Under the pieces are notes generated by a model, which did not search any database, was not told where the DNA came from, and saw nothing but the letters and a program-made list of their open reading frames with translations. DNA of 64,000 bases, from positions 186,001 to 250,000 of the forward strand of contig NZ_JAXHGM010000004.1 in assembly GCF_034808145.1 (NCBI RefSeq), in the 5' to 3' direction. A program made the position numbers and the translations under genes. Each line of letters begins with the position of its first letter. Within the stretch, counting starts at the first letter, position 1. Below are positions 25,648 to 34,841 of this stretch, in pieces. Source of the stretch: Halorubellus sp034808145 (GTDB taxonomy: Archaea; Halobacteriota; Halobacteria; Halobacteriales; Natrialbaceae).

Positions 25648-26613
25648 CTACTCGCGGTCCAGGCGCTGCAGGCCGTGCCAGATCGCGTCGACGAGTTCGG
25701 CTTCGCCCTCGCCCGAGGCGTCCTCCCAGCCGCGGACGAGCGCGTCCTCGATGACCGAGAGGTCGTGGTTCTCGAAGTTGTTCATCCCGCGGAACCCCTC
25801 GAGCGCGTCGCGTTCGGCGTCCCCGAACCCGGCGTCGGCGACCGACTCGGGGTCGCCGTCGTAGAACCCGAGGTCCGCGAGCGTCGCCGCGACCTCGCGC
25901 GCGACCTCGCCCTCGAGGTCCCGGACGACGTCGGGCTCCTCGCGCGCGAGCAGCGTCACGTCGTACACCTTGAACACGCGTTCGAGCTCGTCGATGGGGT
26001 GCTCGTGGTCGTCGATGCGCACGTCTATCCACCGGTCGTTCCTCCCGTCGTAGCCGCCCTCGGGTTTCGCGACGTACATCGCCGCGGACTGCTCGCCGCG
26101 GGAGTCACCGCCGGCGTCGTTCCCGGCGTGCAGCGCCGCGAGCAGCTTCTCGGGGAGCCCGCCGTCGGTCGCCTCGAACGCGTCCGCCATCGCGGGCAGC
26201 GTCTCGTCGTTCTCCAGGATGTTCCCCTGGACCGTGTAGTGCTCGCCCTGGATGTCCCCGGCGACGTCGAAGCACTCGTCGCCCGTGAACGCCGCCACCG
26301 ACCCGTCCTGGCCGACGACGCCGACCTGTCGCTGCGGGGCCTCCTCGTCGCCGTCGGTGAGCTCGTCGACGACCTCGTCGGCGGGGTGACCGTCGCGAAG
26401 GAGGTCGAGGCCGTCCGGGCCGTACGCGACGTTCGCGAACGACTGCGTCGCGATAGCGCCGGCGCTCGCGTCCGCGAACGGGACGACGCTCCCGACGCTC
26501 ACGAACTTCGACTGCACGGCGACACCGACCGCGTCCCGGTCGGGGTCGCGGGCGACGATGGAGAACGTCGACGGTCGCGGCCCGCTGCTCGCCCTCGCGT
26601 GGTCTCGTGACAT
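25648..26613 (-). CDS. DUF1028 protein (putative Ntn-type amidohydrolase)
   Basis: Protein of 321 residues. The N-terminal DUF1028 domain begins STFSIVARDPDRDAVGVAVQ and continues SKFVSVGSVVPFADASAGAI, then TQSFANVAYGPDGLDLL. The Thr/Ser near STFS would be the exposed nucleophile of an Ntn-hydrolase-like fold. A C-terminal segment (about 215-321) resembles the peptidoglycan-binding-like or helical domain often fused to DUF1028. The ATG at 26613 gives a 15-residue leader before the domain. A cytoplasmic amidase or peptidase role is inferred. Confidence 0.85.
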   Translation of the reverse strand: MSRDHARASSGPRPSTFSIVARDPDRDAVGVAVQSKFVSVGSVVPFADASAGAIATQSFANVAYGPDGLDLLRDGHPADEVVDELTDGDEEAPQRQVGVVGQDGSVAAFTGDECFDVAGDIQGEHYTVQGNILENDETLPAMADAFEATDGGLPEKLLAALHAGNDAGGDSRGEQSAAMYVAKPEGGYDGRNDRWIDVRIDDHEHPIDELERVFKVYDVTLLAREEPDVVRDLEGEVAREVAATLADLGFYDGDPESVADAGFGDAERDALEGFRGMNNFENHDLSVIEDALVRGWEDASGEGEAELVDAIWHGLQRLDRE

Positions 26614-26708
26614 GGCCGAGGGCACGGCACGCGGTCGCAAAAGGACTGGCGTCCCGGCAGCCCCGCGGTCTATCACCGAACGCCCGGCGGCCACATCCGA
26701 CCGTTCCG

Positions 26709-27240
26709 TCAGTCGTCCGCGGGCATCACCCCCAGGTGGTCGCCGTTCGTCGATTCGTCCGCGGACGCGGTCGCGTCCGCGCCCTCGCCGTCATCGGTCT
26801 TCTCGACGGTGAGGGGCTGACGGGACGCGAGCTCGCAGTCGAACGCGGGATGCTCCGCGTAGTGCCACACGAGCATGTGCCGGCGCCCGCCGGTGAGGCC
26901 CGACCGCTCGACGTCCGACGCGGTGAACGACGCGGGGAGCTGCTCGTAGACGCGCTCGCAGGCCTCGAAGGACTCGAACACCTTCTCGTGGCCGGCGGAG
27001 TCGGCGCCGCGGCGCGCGACGACGTACGCGTCGTCCTCGCGGTGCGTGCCCGTCGTGTGGACGTACTCGGTGGTGCGCGTGAGCGCGTTCGACAACGCGT
27101 CGCGTAACTGTGCTGCTTCGTCGCGGCTCAGGTCGTGCGTTTCGTCGCCGACGCACAGGGACAGGTCGTGGTCGTCGGCTACGACGGTCGGCTTACCGTC
27201 GGAGAATTTCTCGACCAGGAGCCTGGGAACTCCGTGTCAT
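26709..27240 (-). pseudogene. hypothetical acidic protein gene with frameshift just after the start
   Basis: A conserved-looking haloarchaeal protein of about 175 residues is encoded from 27236 to 26709: RLLVEKFSDGKPTVVADDHD, then LSLCVGDETHDLSRDEAAQL, then RHMLVWHYAEHPAFDCELAS. No ATG or GTG opens this frame. An ATG lies at 27240-27238, about 28 nt after a TATA-like TTTATG, but it is one base out of register (ATGA-CAC): its own frame ends after 15 residues. A TTG at 27095 would give an N-terminally short product of 128 residues. Either a sequencing error or a real frameshift is present. Confidence 0.6.
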
Positions 27241-27377
27241 TGCAACCCCCTCTTTCGCGCCGAGTGGCATAAACGCTGGTGGTGATGCAGGTTCTGCCTG
27301 TCGGACCGCCACCCGAACCGTTCGTCGGTCGCGCCCGTCCCGACGGGTCGGTCGCGGACGCCGGTCGGTTCGGTCGG

Positions 27378-28112
27378 TCACGCGTCGAGCGTGGCGGTGA
27401 GCGCGACCGCGACGAGGAGCGCGAGCGCGCCGAGGTAGAGGGACGTGACGACGAGGATGAGGCCGCCGATGACGCCGTACGCGGGCGAGTACGACCCGTA
27501 CGCGGCGTACACCTCGAACCCGAACCGGAGTGCGGACCACGCGACGGCGGTCGTGCTCGCGCCGAGGATCGCGGCACGCAACCCCGGCCGTGTCGGCGGG
27601 AGCGTCACGAACACGGGGAAGAGCGCGAGCGCGACGGCGACGACGTGCAGGACCTGCCACGTCAGGCCGCCGGACGTGGTGAGGAGCCCGGACGCGGCGA
27701 GCGCCATCCCGATGGAGATGGCGGGGACGACGACCGCGCCGGCGAGCGCTCGCGCCGCGAGCCCGTCGTCGGCCGTGGTCTCGTAGACGCGTTCGAACGC
27801 GGCTTCGAGGGCGGCGTAGAGCCGCGACCACCCCCATAGGAGGCCGAGCACGCCGACCGCGCCGAGTCCGGTCGCGCCCCGGGAGTCGACGAGTGCTCGC
27901 CGGAGGAGCGACCGGCCGTCCGCCGTCAGTACCCCGTCGAGGTACGTGAGCGTCACGTCCGCGAGGACGCCTCCGTACACGAGCTGCACCGCGACGAACC
28001 CGAGCGCGAGCACGGGAACGAGCGACCCGAGCCAGTAGTACGCGACCGCGGCGGCGACGAACGAGACGTCCGCGCGCCGTGCGCGAGCGACCGCCTCCGT
28101 CGGTGCGCTCAC
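27378..28112 (-). CDS. YihY/BrkB-family membrane protein
   Basis: Protein of 244 residues with six membrane segments. It follows the YihY (formerly RNase BN/BrkB) pattern: an amphipathic N-terminus leading to DVSFVAAAVAYYWLGSLVPV, later WGWSRLYAALEAAFERVYET (the conserved WS-A---AL--AFN--Y region), and SPAYGVIGGLILVVTSLYLG near the end. The function is not established; it is not a ribonuclease. The GTG at 28112 starts MSAPTEAVARARRAD; longer upstream frames are basic and unlikely. Confidence 0.87.
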   Translation of the reverse strand: MSAPTEAVARARRADVSFVAAAVAYYWLGSLVPVLALGFVAVQLVYGGVLADVTLTYLDGVLTADGRSLLRRALVDSRGATGLGAVGVLGLLWGWSRLYAALEAAFERVYETTADDGLAARALAGAVVVPAISIGMALAASGLLTTSGGLTWQVLHVVAVALALFPVFVTLPPTRPGLRAAILGASTTAVAWSALRFGFEVYAAYGSYSPAYGVIGGLILVVTSLYLGALALLVAVALTATLDA

Positions 28113-28426
28113 GACCACTCGCGGTCGGTGTTGGACGCACCGACCGCCGAGGCGGCGGGCGGTTCCAGGTCGTGCAACCCGGTCACCGACGCCCACCGAA
28201 CGGCGGGCGGGCCGCGGCACGGAGCGCGATGGCGTGTCATCGGTCTGTCGTCGACGCACAGGAGCGTCGTTATGATGCCGTTACCCGGCGTCGACGAGGC
28301 CGCTTCGAGCGCGGTACGACGACACTACCCGCGGGACGCCGCGCCGGGAGCGTACGGCGACCGGTCGCTCGCCACCGCACCAACGGAGAGGTTATAACTA
28401 CCTGCCGGACGCCGGTATCGACTGTC
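28113..28426. other. divergent intergenic region
   Basis: 314 bp between the divergent yihY-like and phosphohexomutase genes. The only clear element is TTATAA at 28392-28397 serving the latter gene. The rest is GC-rich without coding character or obvious repeats. Confidence 0.5.
28392..28397 (+). promoter_or_regulatory. TATA box of the phosphohexomutase gene
   Basis: TTATAA stands 30-35 nt before the ATG at 28427, isolated in GC-rich sequence; good position for a leaderless or nearly leaderless transcript. Confidence 0.55.
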
Positions 28427-29761
28427 ATGTTCGGAACGAGCGGGATACGGGGTCGCGTCGGCGACGAGGTCACCTGCGAGCTGGCGCTGTCGGTCGGCCG
28501 GGCGCTCGCCGCGGAGGGCTACGGGACTGTCGTCGTCGGCCGCGACCCGCGGGAGAGCGGTGAACCGCTCGCGGACGCGGTCGCCGCCGGTCTCCGCGAG
28601 GGCGGAAGTGACGTGGTGCGCGTCGGGATGGCGTCCACGCCGACGGTAGCGCGCGCCGTCGAGTGGGTCGATGGAGACGCGGGCGTGTCCGTCACCGCGA
28701 GCCACAACCCGGCGCCGGACAACGGCCTGAAGCTCTGGACGGCCTCGGGGCGTGCGTTCGACGGCGCCCAGCAGGACGCCATCGCGCGCCGCGTCCGCGA
28801 GAGCGACTACGCGCTCGTCGACGCGGCGAACGTCGGCGCGGAACGCCGGCTCGAGGACGCCGTGGACCGCCACGCGGACGCGCTCGCGGACGCGGTCGAC
28901 GCGAGCCTCGACGGGCTGTCGGTCGTCGTCGACGTCGGGAACGGGATGGGTGGCGTGACCGCGACCGTCCTCGACCGTCTCGGCGCCGACGTCCAGACGC
29001 TGAACGCGCAGCCCGACGGCTCGTTCCCCGGACGACCGAGCGAGCCGACGGCCGAGCACTGCGGCGCGCTCTCCGCGCTCGTCGCGGCGAGCGACGCGGA
29101 CCTCGGCATCGCGCACGACGGCGACGCCGACCGCATGATGGCGGTGTCGAGCGACGGCGAGTTCCTCGCCGGTGACGTCCTCCTCGCCGTCTTCGCGACG
29201 GCCGTCGCGGGCGGCGGCGACCGCGTCGCCGCCCCCCTGAACACGAGCCTCGCGGTCGACGACGCGCTCGCGGCCGTCGGCGCGACGCTCGTCCACACGA
29301 AGGTCGGCGACGGGTTCGTCGCCGAGCGGACCGAGGCCGACGACGTCGTGTTCGGCGGCGAGATGAGCGGCGCGTGGATCTGGCCGGACGCCACGAAGTG
29401 CCCGGACGGCCCGCTCGCCGCCGTCAAGCTCGCGGCGCTCGTCGCGGCCGACGGCCCGCTCGCGGACCTCGCCGCCGCCGTCGAGACGTACCCGACGCGC
29501 CGCGAGAGCGTCGAGGTCCCCGACAAGGCGGCCGTGATGACGGCGGTCGCCGAGGCGGTCCGCGCGGACTTCGACGCGGTCGACGACCGCGACGGCGTGC
29601 GCGTCGACACCGACGACGGCTGGTTCCTCGTTCGCGCGAGCGGCACGCAACCGCTCGTCCGCGTCACCGCCGAGGCGCGCTCGGCTGACCGGAGCGACGC
29701 GCTCGCCGCCCGGGCCCGCGAGTACCTCGACGACGCGCTCGCCGCCGTCGACGGCCGCTGA
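28427..29761 (+). CDS. phosphohexomutase (phosphoglucosamine/phosphomannomutase family)
   Basis: Protein of 444 residues, full length for archaeal GlmM/ManB-type alpha-D-phosphohexomutases. All four domain signatures are present: the N-terminal FGTSGIRGRVGDEVT; the catalytic phosphoserine loop VTASHNPAPDNG (Ser92); the metal loop AHDGDADRMM; the sugar-binding loop GGEMSGA; and the phosphate-binding C-terminal RASGTQPLVRV. It interconverts hexose-1- and hexose-6-phosphates for glycan precursors. Which sugar is preferred (GlcN, Man or Glc) cannot be told here. Confidence 0.93.
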   Translation: MFGTSGIRGRVGDEVTCELALSVGRALAAEGYGTVVVGRDPRESGEPLADAVAAGLREGGSDVVRVGMASTPTVARAVEWVDGDAGVSVTASHNPAPDNGLKLWTASGRAFDGAQQDAIARRVRESDYALVDAANVGAERRLEDAVDRHADALADAVDASLDGLSVVVDVGNGMGGVTATVLDRLGADVQTLNAQPDGSFPGRPSEPTAEHCGALSALVAASDADLGIAHDGDADRMMAVSSDGEFLAGDVLLAVFATAVAGGGDRVAAPLNTSLAVDDALAAVGATLVHTKVGDGFVAERTEADDVVFGGEMSGAWIWPDATKCPDGPLAAVKLAALVAADGPLADLAAAVETYPTRRESVEVPDKAAVMTAVAEAVRADFDAVDDRDGVRVDTDDGWFLVRASGTQPLVRVTAEARSADRSDALAARAREYLDDALAAVDGR

Positions 29762-30061
29762 CCCGCCCCGTTCGCGGCACGTCGACGCTAGGTACACTGC
29801 GGCTACCGAGCGCTCCGTGCCTGAACGGTCGTCTATAGCGAACCACCAACCGCTACATCGCGACGGGACACGCGGCGGAGCCACGGCGGCGTCGACCCGG
29901 TCGCCGACCGCTCCCGTCGCCGCGAGCCGCAGCTCATGGTGCCTCAAAGAGCCGTTTGACACACCGAACCACATTTCTCGCGACCGGTCGCACGTGCGTC
30001 ACGTGTCCAGCCCGTCCGACCGACAGACCCACGTTCGCCGGAGCCCCCGCGGAGGGACGTC
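29762..30061. other. intergenic region before the orphan permease
   Basis: 300 bp with no coding character on either strand. No clear TATA-like element stands at the usual distance from the GTG at 30062. I see nothing else of note. Confidence 0.4.
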
Positions 30062-31051
30062 GTGAACCGGACGTACGTCCTGCGACGAGTCGGCGTCGCC
30101 GCGCTCTCGCTGTACGCGGTCGTGACGCTCGTGTTCGTCGCCGTCGTCCTCGTCCCCGACCCCGCGCCCGCCGTCCTCAACTACTACAACGTCAACGCCG
30201 ACCAGATTCCGGCCCTCATCGCCGCGAAAGGCGGAACTCAGCCGCTGCTCGACCGGTACGTCGCGTACCTCGGGAACCTCGCGACGCTCGACTGGGGGCG
30301 CTCGGTGAGCCGGCTCGGGAGCATCGGACCGCCCGTCACGACGCTCATCGCTCGGCACGCGCCGTACACGCTCCTCTACGTCGTCCCCGCGCTCCTCGTC
30401 GGGTTCGCGAGCGGCGTCGGCCTCGGCGCGTACGCCGCCCTCCGACGCGGCGGCTACGTCGACCGCGCCGTCCGGTCCGTCGGCTACCTCGCGTTCGGCG
30501 TCCCGAACTTCGTCGTCGCCCAGCTCGCGCTCGTCGTGCTCTCCGCGCAGCTCGGGCTCGTCGAGTTCACGCTCGGCACGTCCCAGGGGAAGTACTACAC
30601 GCAGGGCGCGCCCGTCGACGTCTGGACCGCCGACGCGCTCGTCCAGTTCGGTATCGTCGCGACGATACTCGCCATCACGCTCGCCGGCGGCCAGGTCCGG
30701 TACGCGCGCTCGGAGTGCCTCGAGTACGCGACCGACGACTTCGTCCGGCTCGCCCGAGCGAAGGGCGCCAGCGACTGGCGGATCGCGGCGGGCGTCGTCC
30801 GGACCGCGGGCCTCCCGCTCCTGACGGGATTCCTCGACGACGTCGTCACCACGCTCCTCGTGCACGCGTTCGTCCTCGAGTTCGTGTTCGACCTCCCCGG
30901 ACTCGGACAGCTCGGTCTCGTCTCGGTGAAGGCGCGGGACGTGTCGACGACGATGGGGCTCGTGGTCGTCGTCGTGACCGGTGCGATCATCCTGAACCTC
31001 TGTCAGGACCTCGGGATGGGCGTCGTCGACCCGCGCGTCGACGCGGACTGA
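30062..31051 (+). CDS. OppB/DppB-type ABC permease, orphan
   Basis: Protein of 329 residues with six transmembrane segments, following the OppB/DppB layout: N-terminal helix, then an extracytoplasmic loop of about 70 residues containing YVAYLGNLATLDWGRSVSR, then the core with the coupling EAA-type loop YATDDFVRLARAKGASDW. The family would import peptides, nickel or other solutes as part of an ABC transporter. No binding protein, second permease (OppC) or ATPases are next to it, so it is either an orphan subunit sharing a remote transporter or a relic. Confidence 0.85.
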   Translation: MNRTYVLRRVGVAALSLYAVVTLVFVAVVLVPDPAPAVLNYYNVNADQIPALIAAKGGTQPLLDRYVAYLGNLATLDWGRSVSRLGSIGPPVTTLIARHAPYTLLYVVPALLVGFASGVGLGAYAALRRGGYVDRAVRSVGYLAFGVPNFVVAQLALVVLSAQLGLVEFTLGTSQGKYYTQGAPVDVWTADALVQFGIVATILAITLAGGQVRYARSECLEYATDDFVRLARAKGASDWRIAAGVVRTAGLPLLTGFLDDVVTTLLVHAFVLEFVFDLPGLGQLGLVSVKARDVSTTMGLVVVVVTGAIILNLCQDLGMGVVDPRVDAD

Positions 31052-31124
31052 ACCGCCGCCGGTCGCTCGACGCGGGCGTCGGCGAGTCCGAGGACATTTC
31101 CTCGCGCCCGTCCAACCCGAGAGC

Positions 31125-31859
31125 ATGGAGATACGCGGCGAGCGCGAGTGCAGCGACTGCGGGACGCGGTGGTCGTACTACGACACGGGCGCCGTCGAAT
31201 GCCCGGACTGCGGGAGCCTGCGGAGCGTCGGCGTCGACGAGGACCGGGCGCTCCACACGACCACGCCCGCGGAGTTCGACCTCACCGACGCGCGGACGGC
31301 GTGGGACGACGCCCCGGAGGACGAGGCCGTGGACGTCGTCAAGGCCGCGTGCCGCGAGTTCGTGCGCGGGAACGGGTTCGTGCACGCCGGCGACCTCGTC
31401 GCGTTCGACGGGCGTCGGCTGGCGGCGCGCGAGCTCGCGAACGCCGTCGACGTCGTCGGCCGCACGCGGTCGTTCGAGAACCCCGAGGACGTCGAGTACT
31501 ACGTGCTCTCGCTCCTCCGCGGCGCCGACACCGGCGACCGACCGCCCGCCGCGGACGTCCCCCCGGCGATGCGAGCGGCGCGCGGACTCGCGACCGCCGA
31601 CCTCGTCGAGCGGTACCGGCGCGACGTCCGCGACTGGCTCGACGCGACCGACCGGACGCTCGTCCCCGCCGCGAACGACGTCCTCACCGGGCTCGAATCC
31701 CACCAGAAGCGCGTCCAGGCGCTCCAGGGCGACGTCGACCCGCGGCACGCCGACTCGCTCTACGCGGCCGCTCGCGGCCTGAACGAGTACTACCGGACCG
31801 GCGACGAGAGCGCGGTCGTCGAGGCCGCCGACCGATTGCGGTCGCTCGGCGACACGTAG
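31125..31859 (+). CDS. zinc-ribbon haloarchaeal protein
   Basis: Protein of 244 residues. The N-terminus forms a zinc ribbon with CSDCGTRW and CPDCGSLRS (two CxxC pairs about 15 residues apart). The rest is helical and acidic, with EAVDVVKAACREFVRGNGFV and LTGLESHQKRVQALQGDVDP. The type is common in haloarchaea as an uncharacterised TFIIB-type zinc-ribbon protein. An adaptor or nucleic-acid-binding role is only a guess. A TATA-like ACATTTCC lies about 28 nt before the ATG. Confidence 0.85.
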   Translation: MEIRGERECSDCGTRWSYYDTGAVECPDCGSLRSVGVDEDRALHTTTPAEFDLTDARTAWDDAPEDEAVDVVKAACREFVRGNGFVHAGDLVAFDGRRLAARELANAVDVVGRTRSFENPEDVEYYVLSLLRGADTGDRPPAADVPPAMRAARGLATADLVERYRRDVRDWLDATDRTLVPAANDVLTGLESHQKRVQALQGDVDPRHADSLYAAARGLNEYYRTGDESAVVEAADRLRSLGDT

Positions 31860-31912
31860 GGAGAATAGAGCGCAGGAAAAACAGAGCGCAGTGGAGGCGC
31901 GGTCAGGTGGCG

Positions 31913-32806
31913 TCAGGGGAGGGTCGCGTCGACGCCCGTCTGGAGCCGCGTCGCCTTGATGGTGTTGTACAGCAGCATCGCGCGCGTCATCGGGCCGACG
32001 CCGCCCGGGACCGGCGAGATGACCGACGCCTTCTCGCTCGCGCTCTCGAAGTCGACGTCGCCGACGAGCTCGTAGCCCTTCTCGGTGTCCGCGTCGACGC
32101 GGTTGATGCCGACGTCGATGACGACCGCGTCGTCGGCGAGCATGTCGCCCGTGACGAACTCCGGCATCCCGGCGGCCGCGACGACGACGTCCGCGTTCCG
32201 CGTCTTCGCCTCGAGGTCCTTCGTGCGGGAGTGACAGACGGTGACGGTCGCGTTCCCGCCGTCGGCCTTCTGCATGAGGAGGTTCGCGAGCGGCTTCCCG
32301 ACGATGTTCGACCGGCCGACGATGACGACGTCCTTGCCCTCGGTGTCGACGCCGGCGTGCGCGAGCATCCGCTGGACGCCGTGGGGGGTACACGGCTTGA
32401 AGCGCGCTTCGCCCGCGACGAGCCGCCCGACGTTCTCCGGGTGGAAGCCGTCGACGTCCTTGACCGGGTCGATGGCGGTCATGATCTCGCGCTCGTCGAC
32501 GTGGTCCGGGAGCGGTGTCTGCACGAGGATTCCGTGGACGTCGTCGCGGTCGTTCAGGTCCGCGACGGTGTCGAGGAGGTCGCTCTGGGAGGCGTCGCCG
32601 TCGACCTCGACGTGCACGCCGTTCACGCCGGCCTTCTCGCAGTCGCGTTGCTTCATGTTCACGTACGTCTGGCTCGCCGGGTCCTCGCCCATGATGACGG
32701 TCGCGAGCCCCGGCGTGACGTCCTCGGTCTCGAACTCGTCGACGGCGTCGCTGACGCCGTCGAATACCTCGTCCGCGAGCGCGTTCCCGTCGATGACGTT
32801 CGTCAT
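31913..32806 (-). CDS. folD: methylenetetrahydrofolate dehydrogenase / cyclohydrolase
   Basis: Protein of 297 residues, standard for bifunctional FolD, which interconverts 5,10-methylene- and 10-formyl-tetrahydrofolate. The catalytic Tyr and Lys are in SQTYVNMKQRDCEKAG (Y-x3-K), the folate site has ILVQTPLPDHVD, and the dinucleotide region is GRSNIVGKPLANLL; the C-terminal signature is PVPGGVGPMTRAMLL. A TATA-like TTTTAGG about 30 nt before the ATG at 32806 supports this start. It links to glyA (36211-37467) in one-carbon metabolism, although the genes are not contiguous. Confidence 0.97.
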   Translation of the reverse strand: MTNVIDGNALADEVFDGVSDAVDEFETEDVTPGLATVIMGEDPASQTYVNMKQRDCEKAGVNGVHVEVDGDASQSDLLDTVADLNDRDDVHGILVQTPLPDHVDEREIMTAIDPVKDVDGFHPENVGRLVAGEARFKPCTPHGVQRMLAHAGVDTEGKDVVIVGRSNIVGKPLANLLMQKADGGNATVTVCHSRTKDLEAKTRNADVVVAAAGMPEFVTGDMLADDAVVIDVGINRVDADTEKGYELVGDVDFESASEKASVISPVPGGVGPMTRAMLLYNTIKATRLQTGVDATLP

Positions 32807-32958
32807 GGTCGACCTCACGACCACGCCCGCCTAAAACCCTCGGGTTCGTGCCCAAAACGCCGCCTCGATACCTCGAATTGTGCATGTTCTTGTATCCTAT
32901 CGGGTGGCCGTCAGCAACTGGGCAGCACGGGTATGACGCGAACGCGCGTCTAGAACCC

Positions 32959-33330
32959 ATGTTCAGACGCTTCCTCTCCTGGGTCGTCCGCCGACGGGCA
33001 CGGCGAAGCGAGCGCGACATCCGCCGGTTCTCGGAGTCGCTTCGCACCCGCACCGTCCGCGTGTTCACGTGCCCCATCCGAACCACCCTCTCCACGGCGT
33101 TCACGGTCGCCATCGCCGCCGTCCTCTACCTCGTCAGCCGGCGTCCCGCCGAGACCACCGCCCTCCTCGACGCCGACGCCGTCACCACCTCGCAGGTCCT
33201 CGCGCTCTTCCCACCCATCTACGTCCTCGCCCCGGCGCTCGTCGCGCTCGTCGTCCTCGTGAACGTCGTTCGCGTCTGGAGCGGCGTCCGCAGCGACATG
33301 GGCTGGAACCGCTACGACCAACGGCGCTGA
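32959..33330 (+). CDS. small membrane protein, hypothetical
   Basis: Protein of 123 residues. A strongly basic N-terminus (FLSWVVRRRARRSERDIRRF) precedes two hydrophobic segments (about 44-60 and 80-105) and a polar end. No family recognised. The ATG at 32959 is taken over upstream in-frame codons because the upstream part lacks haloarchaeal composition. The start is the least certain part of the call. Confidence 0.65.
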   Translation: MFRRFLSWVVRRRARRSERDIRRFSESLRTRTVRVFTCPIRTTLSTAFTVAIAAVLYLVSRRPAETTALLDADAVTTSQVLALFPPIYVLAPALVALVVLVNVVRVWSGVRSDMGWNRYDQRR

Positions 33331-33376
33331 CGGCCAGCACTGCCCGCGGCTCCCGTCCATCCGTGTCGCGCCACGG

Positions 33377-33970
33377 TCACGGACACTCCGCGTCCGCGAA
33401 CGAACGCCGCCCGGGGCCCTGGTCGACGAACCGCGTCGCGCCCGAGGACACCGACACGAGCGCGGCCCGGCCGCCGTAGCCGTGCGTCTGGTCGTGCCCG
33501 CGCACCACCACGCACTCCACGTCTATCGGGACCGACACCGTCTCCGACCGCGTGAACTCGCGGGTGCCGTGCGCGTGCAGGAGCTCCCGGCGCCCGAGCT
33601 CCTCGCCGTCGCGCGTCTCCGCCGTCCACCGGTTCGCGTACCCGTCCTCGCCGTCGTCGTCGTGATAGAGCGTCACAGAGAACCGCACCCGCCCGTCGCC
33701 CTGCGCGTCCAGTTCGACGCCAGTGACGTTCGCCTCCCGGAGGTCCAGTCCATCAGTCGTCGTCGCCGCCTCGGTCGTCGCGGGCTCGCCGTCGTCGACC
33801 ACCTCAGCCGCCGTGCTCGATTCGGACCCGGGGTCGTCGCCGTCGTCCGCATCGGTGGTCCCGTCACCGTCGAGCCCCTCGTCCGTGCCGTCGGACCCAG
33901 TGAGGCATCCCGCGAGTCCGACGGCGCCGAGCGTGGCGAGCAGCCGGCGTCGCGGCGCGTCGTGGTCCAT
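33377..33970 (-). CDS. Tat lipoprotein, hypothetical
   Basis: Protein of 197 residues. The N-terminus DAPRRRLLATLGAVGLAGC has an arginine-rich n-region and lipobox LAGC (Cys at about 22), typical of haloarchaeal Tat-exported lipoproteins. An Asp/Thr-rich linker of about 45 residues follows, then a beta-rich domain with VRFSVTLYHDDDGEDGYANR and PIDVECVVVRGHDQTHGYGG. The domain resembles haloarchaeal surface lipoproteins of unknown role. It is divergent from the DsbA-like operon, sharing the 103-bp promoter region. Confidence 0.8.
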   Translation of the reverse strand: MDHDAPRRRLLATLGAVGLAGCLTGSDGTDEGLDGDGTTDADDGDDPGSESSTAAEVVDDGEPATTEAATTTDGLDLREANVTGVELDAQGDGRVRFSVTLYHDDDGEDGYANRWTAETRDGEELGRRELLHAHGTREFTRSETVSVPIDVECVVVRGHDQTHGYGGRAALVSVSSGATRFVDQGPGRRSFADAECP

Positions 33971-34039
33971 ACGAGGACGGTGGGCCGGCGAAGCGAAAAG
34001 CGTGCCGCGCGAGTGCGCACGGACCACACCCCACACCAG

Positions 34040-34050
34040 TATAGTTAAAA
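34040..34050 (+). promoter_or_regulatory. TATA box of the DsbA-like operon
   Basis: The stretch TATAGTTAAAA ends 24 nt before the GTG at 34074. It is the most AT-rich position in the intergenic space and fits leaderless initiation at this GTG. Confidence 0.5.
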
Positions 34051-34073
34051 CCCTGCAAGACTGTCGTCCGGTC

Positions 34074-34841
34074 GTGCCCGACGACAGGTCCACCGACGAA
34101 CCCCCCATCACGGTCTCGCGCCGCACAGCCCTCGCCGCCCTCGGCGGCGCGCTCGGCCTCGGTGCCGCCGGCGTCTACGCCGCCTCGACGCTCGCGACCG
34201 ACGACGGCGACGCCCTCGCCGGCGACTTCCGCCGCGAGGACGGACAGAGCGCGCACCTCGAGGTGAACTACGCCGGCAGCCCCGTCCTCGGCAGCCTCGA
34301 AGCCGACCTCCGCCTGTTCTACTGGAGCGACTACCAGTGCCCGTACTGCAAGCGCTTCGACGTCGACACCCTCCCGAAGCTCGCCGAGAACCACGTCGCG
34401 ACCGGCGACCTCGCCATCGTCTTCCTCGAACTCCCCGTGTTCGGCGCCGACTCCGACGTCGCCGCCGCCGCGTCGAAGTGCGCGTGGCGCGTCGCCCGCG
34501 ACGACGACCCGAACGCGTGGGGACGCTGGCACCGGCAGGTGTTCGCGCAGCAAGGCGACAAGAACGACGGGTGGGCGAGCGAGGACCGCCTCTACGAGTA
34601 CACGCGCGGCGTCGACGGCGTCGCCGAGGACGAGCTGCGGGTCTGCATGGACGAACGCCGGGACGCCGTCACCGCCGCCGTCCAGGAGGACGTCACCACC
34701 GCCGTCGACGACCTCGGACTCCGGCGCGCGACCCCAGCGTTCGCGATGTCGAACGTCACCACCGGCAAGTGGCTCGGTATCCCCGGTGCACAGCCGTACG
34801 AGACATTCGAGAAGGTCGTCGAACGCCTGCAGGAGACATGA
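34074..34841 (+). CDS. DsbA-like thioredoxin-fold oxidoreductase, exported
   Basis: Protein of 255 residues. A Tat-type signal (VSRRTALAALGGALGLGAAG, about 16-35) exports it. The thioredoxin fold has the active site WSDYQCPYCKRFD, followed by the helical insertion and the cis-Pro strand region RRATPAFAMSN typical of DsbA/DsbG-like proteins. It would form or isomerise disulfides, or act as a reductant, on the outer face of the membrane. It overlaps the following membrane gene by 4 nt and is closely related to the protein at 35410-36159. Confidence 0.9.
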   Translation: MPDDRSTDEPPITVSRRTALAALGGALGLGAAGVYAASTLATDDGDALAGDFRREDGQSAHLEVNYAGSPVLGSLEADLRLFYWSDYQCPYCKRFDVDTLPKLAENHVATGDLAIVFLELPVFGADSDVAAAASKCAWRVARDDDPNAWGRWHRQVFAQQGDKNDGWASEDRLYEYTRGVDGVAEDELRVCMDERRDAVTAAVQEDVTTAVDDLGLRRATPAFAMSNVTTGKWLGIPGAQPYETFEKVVERLQET

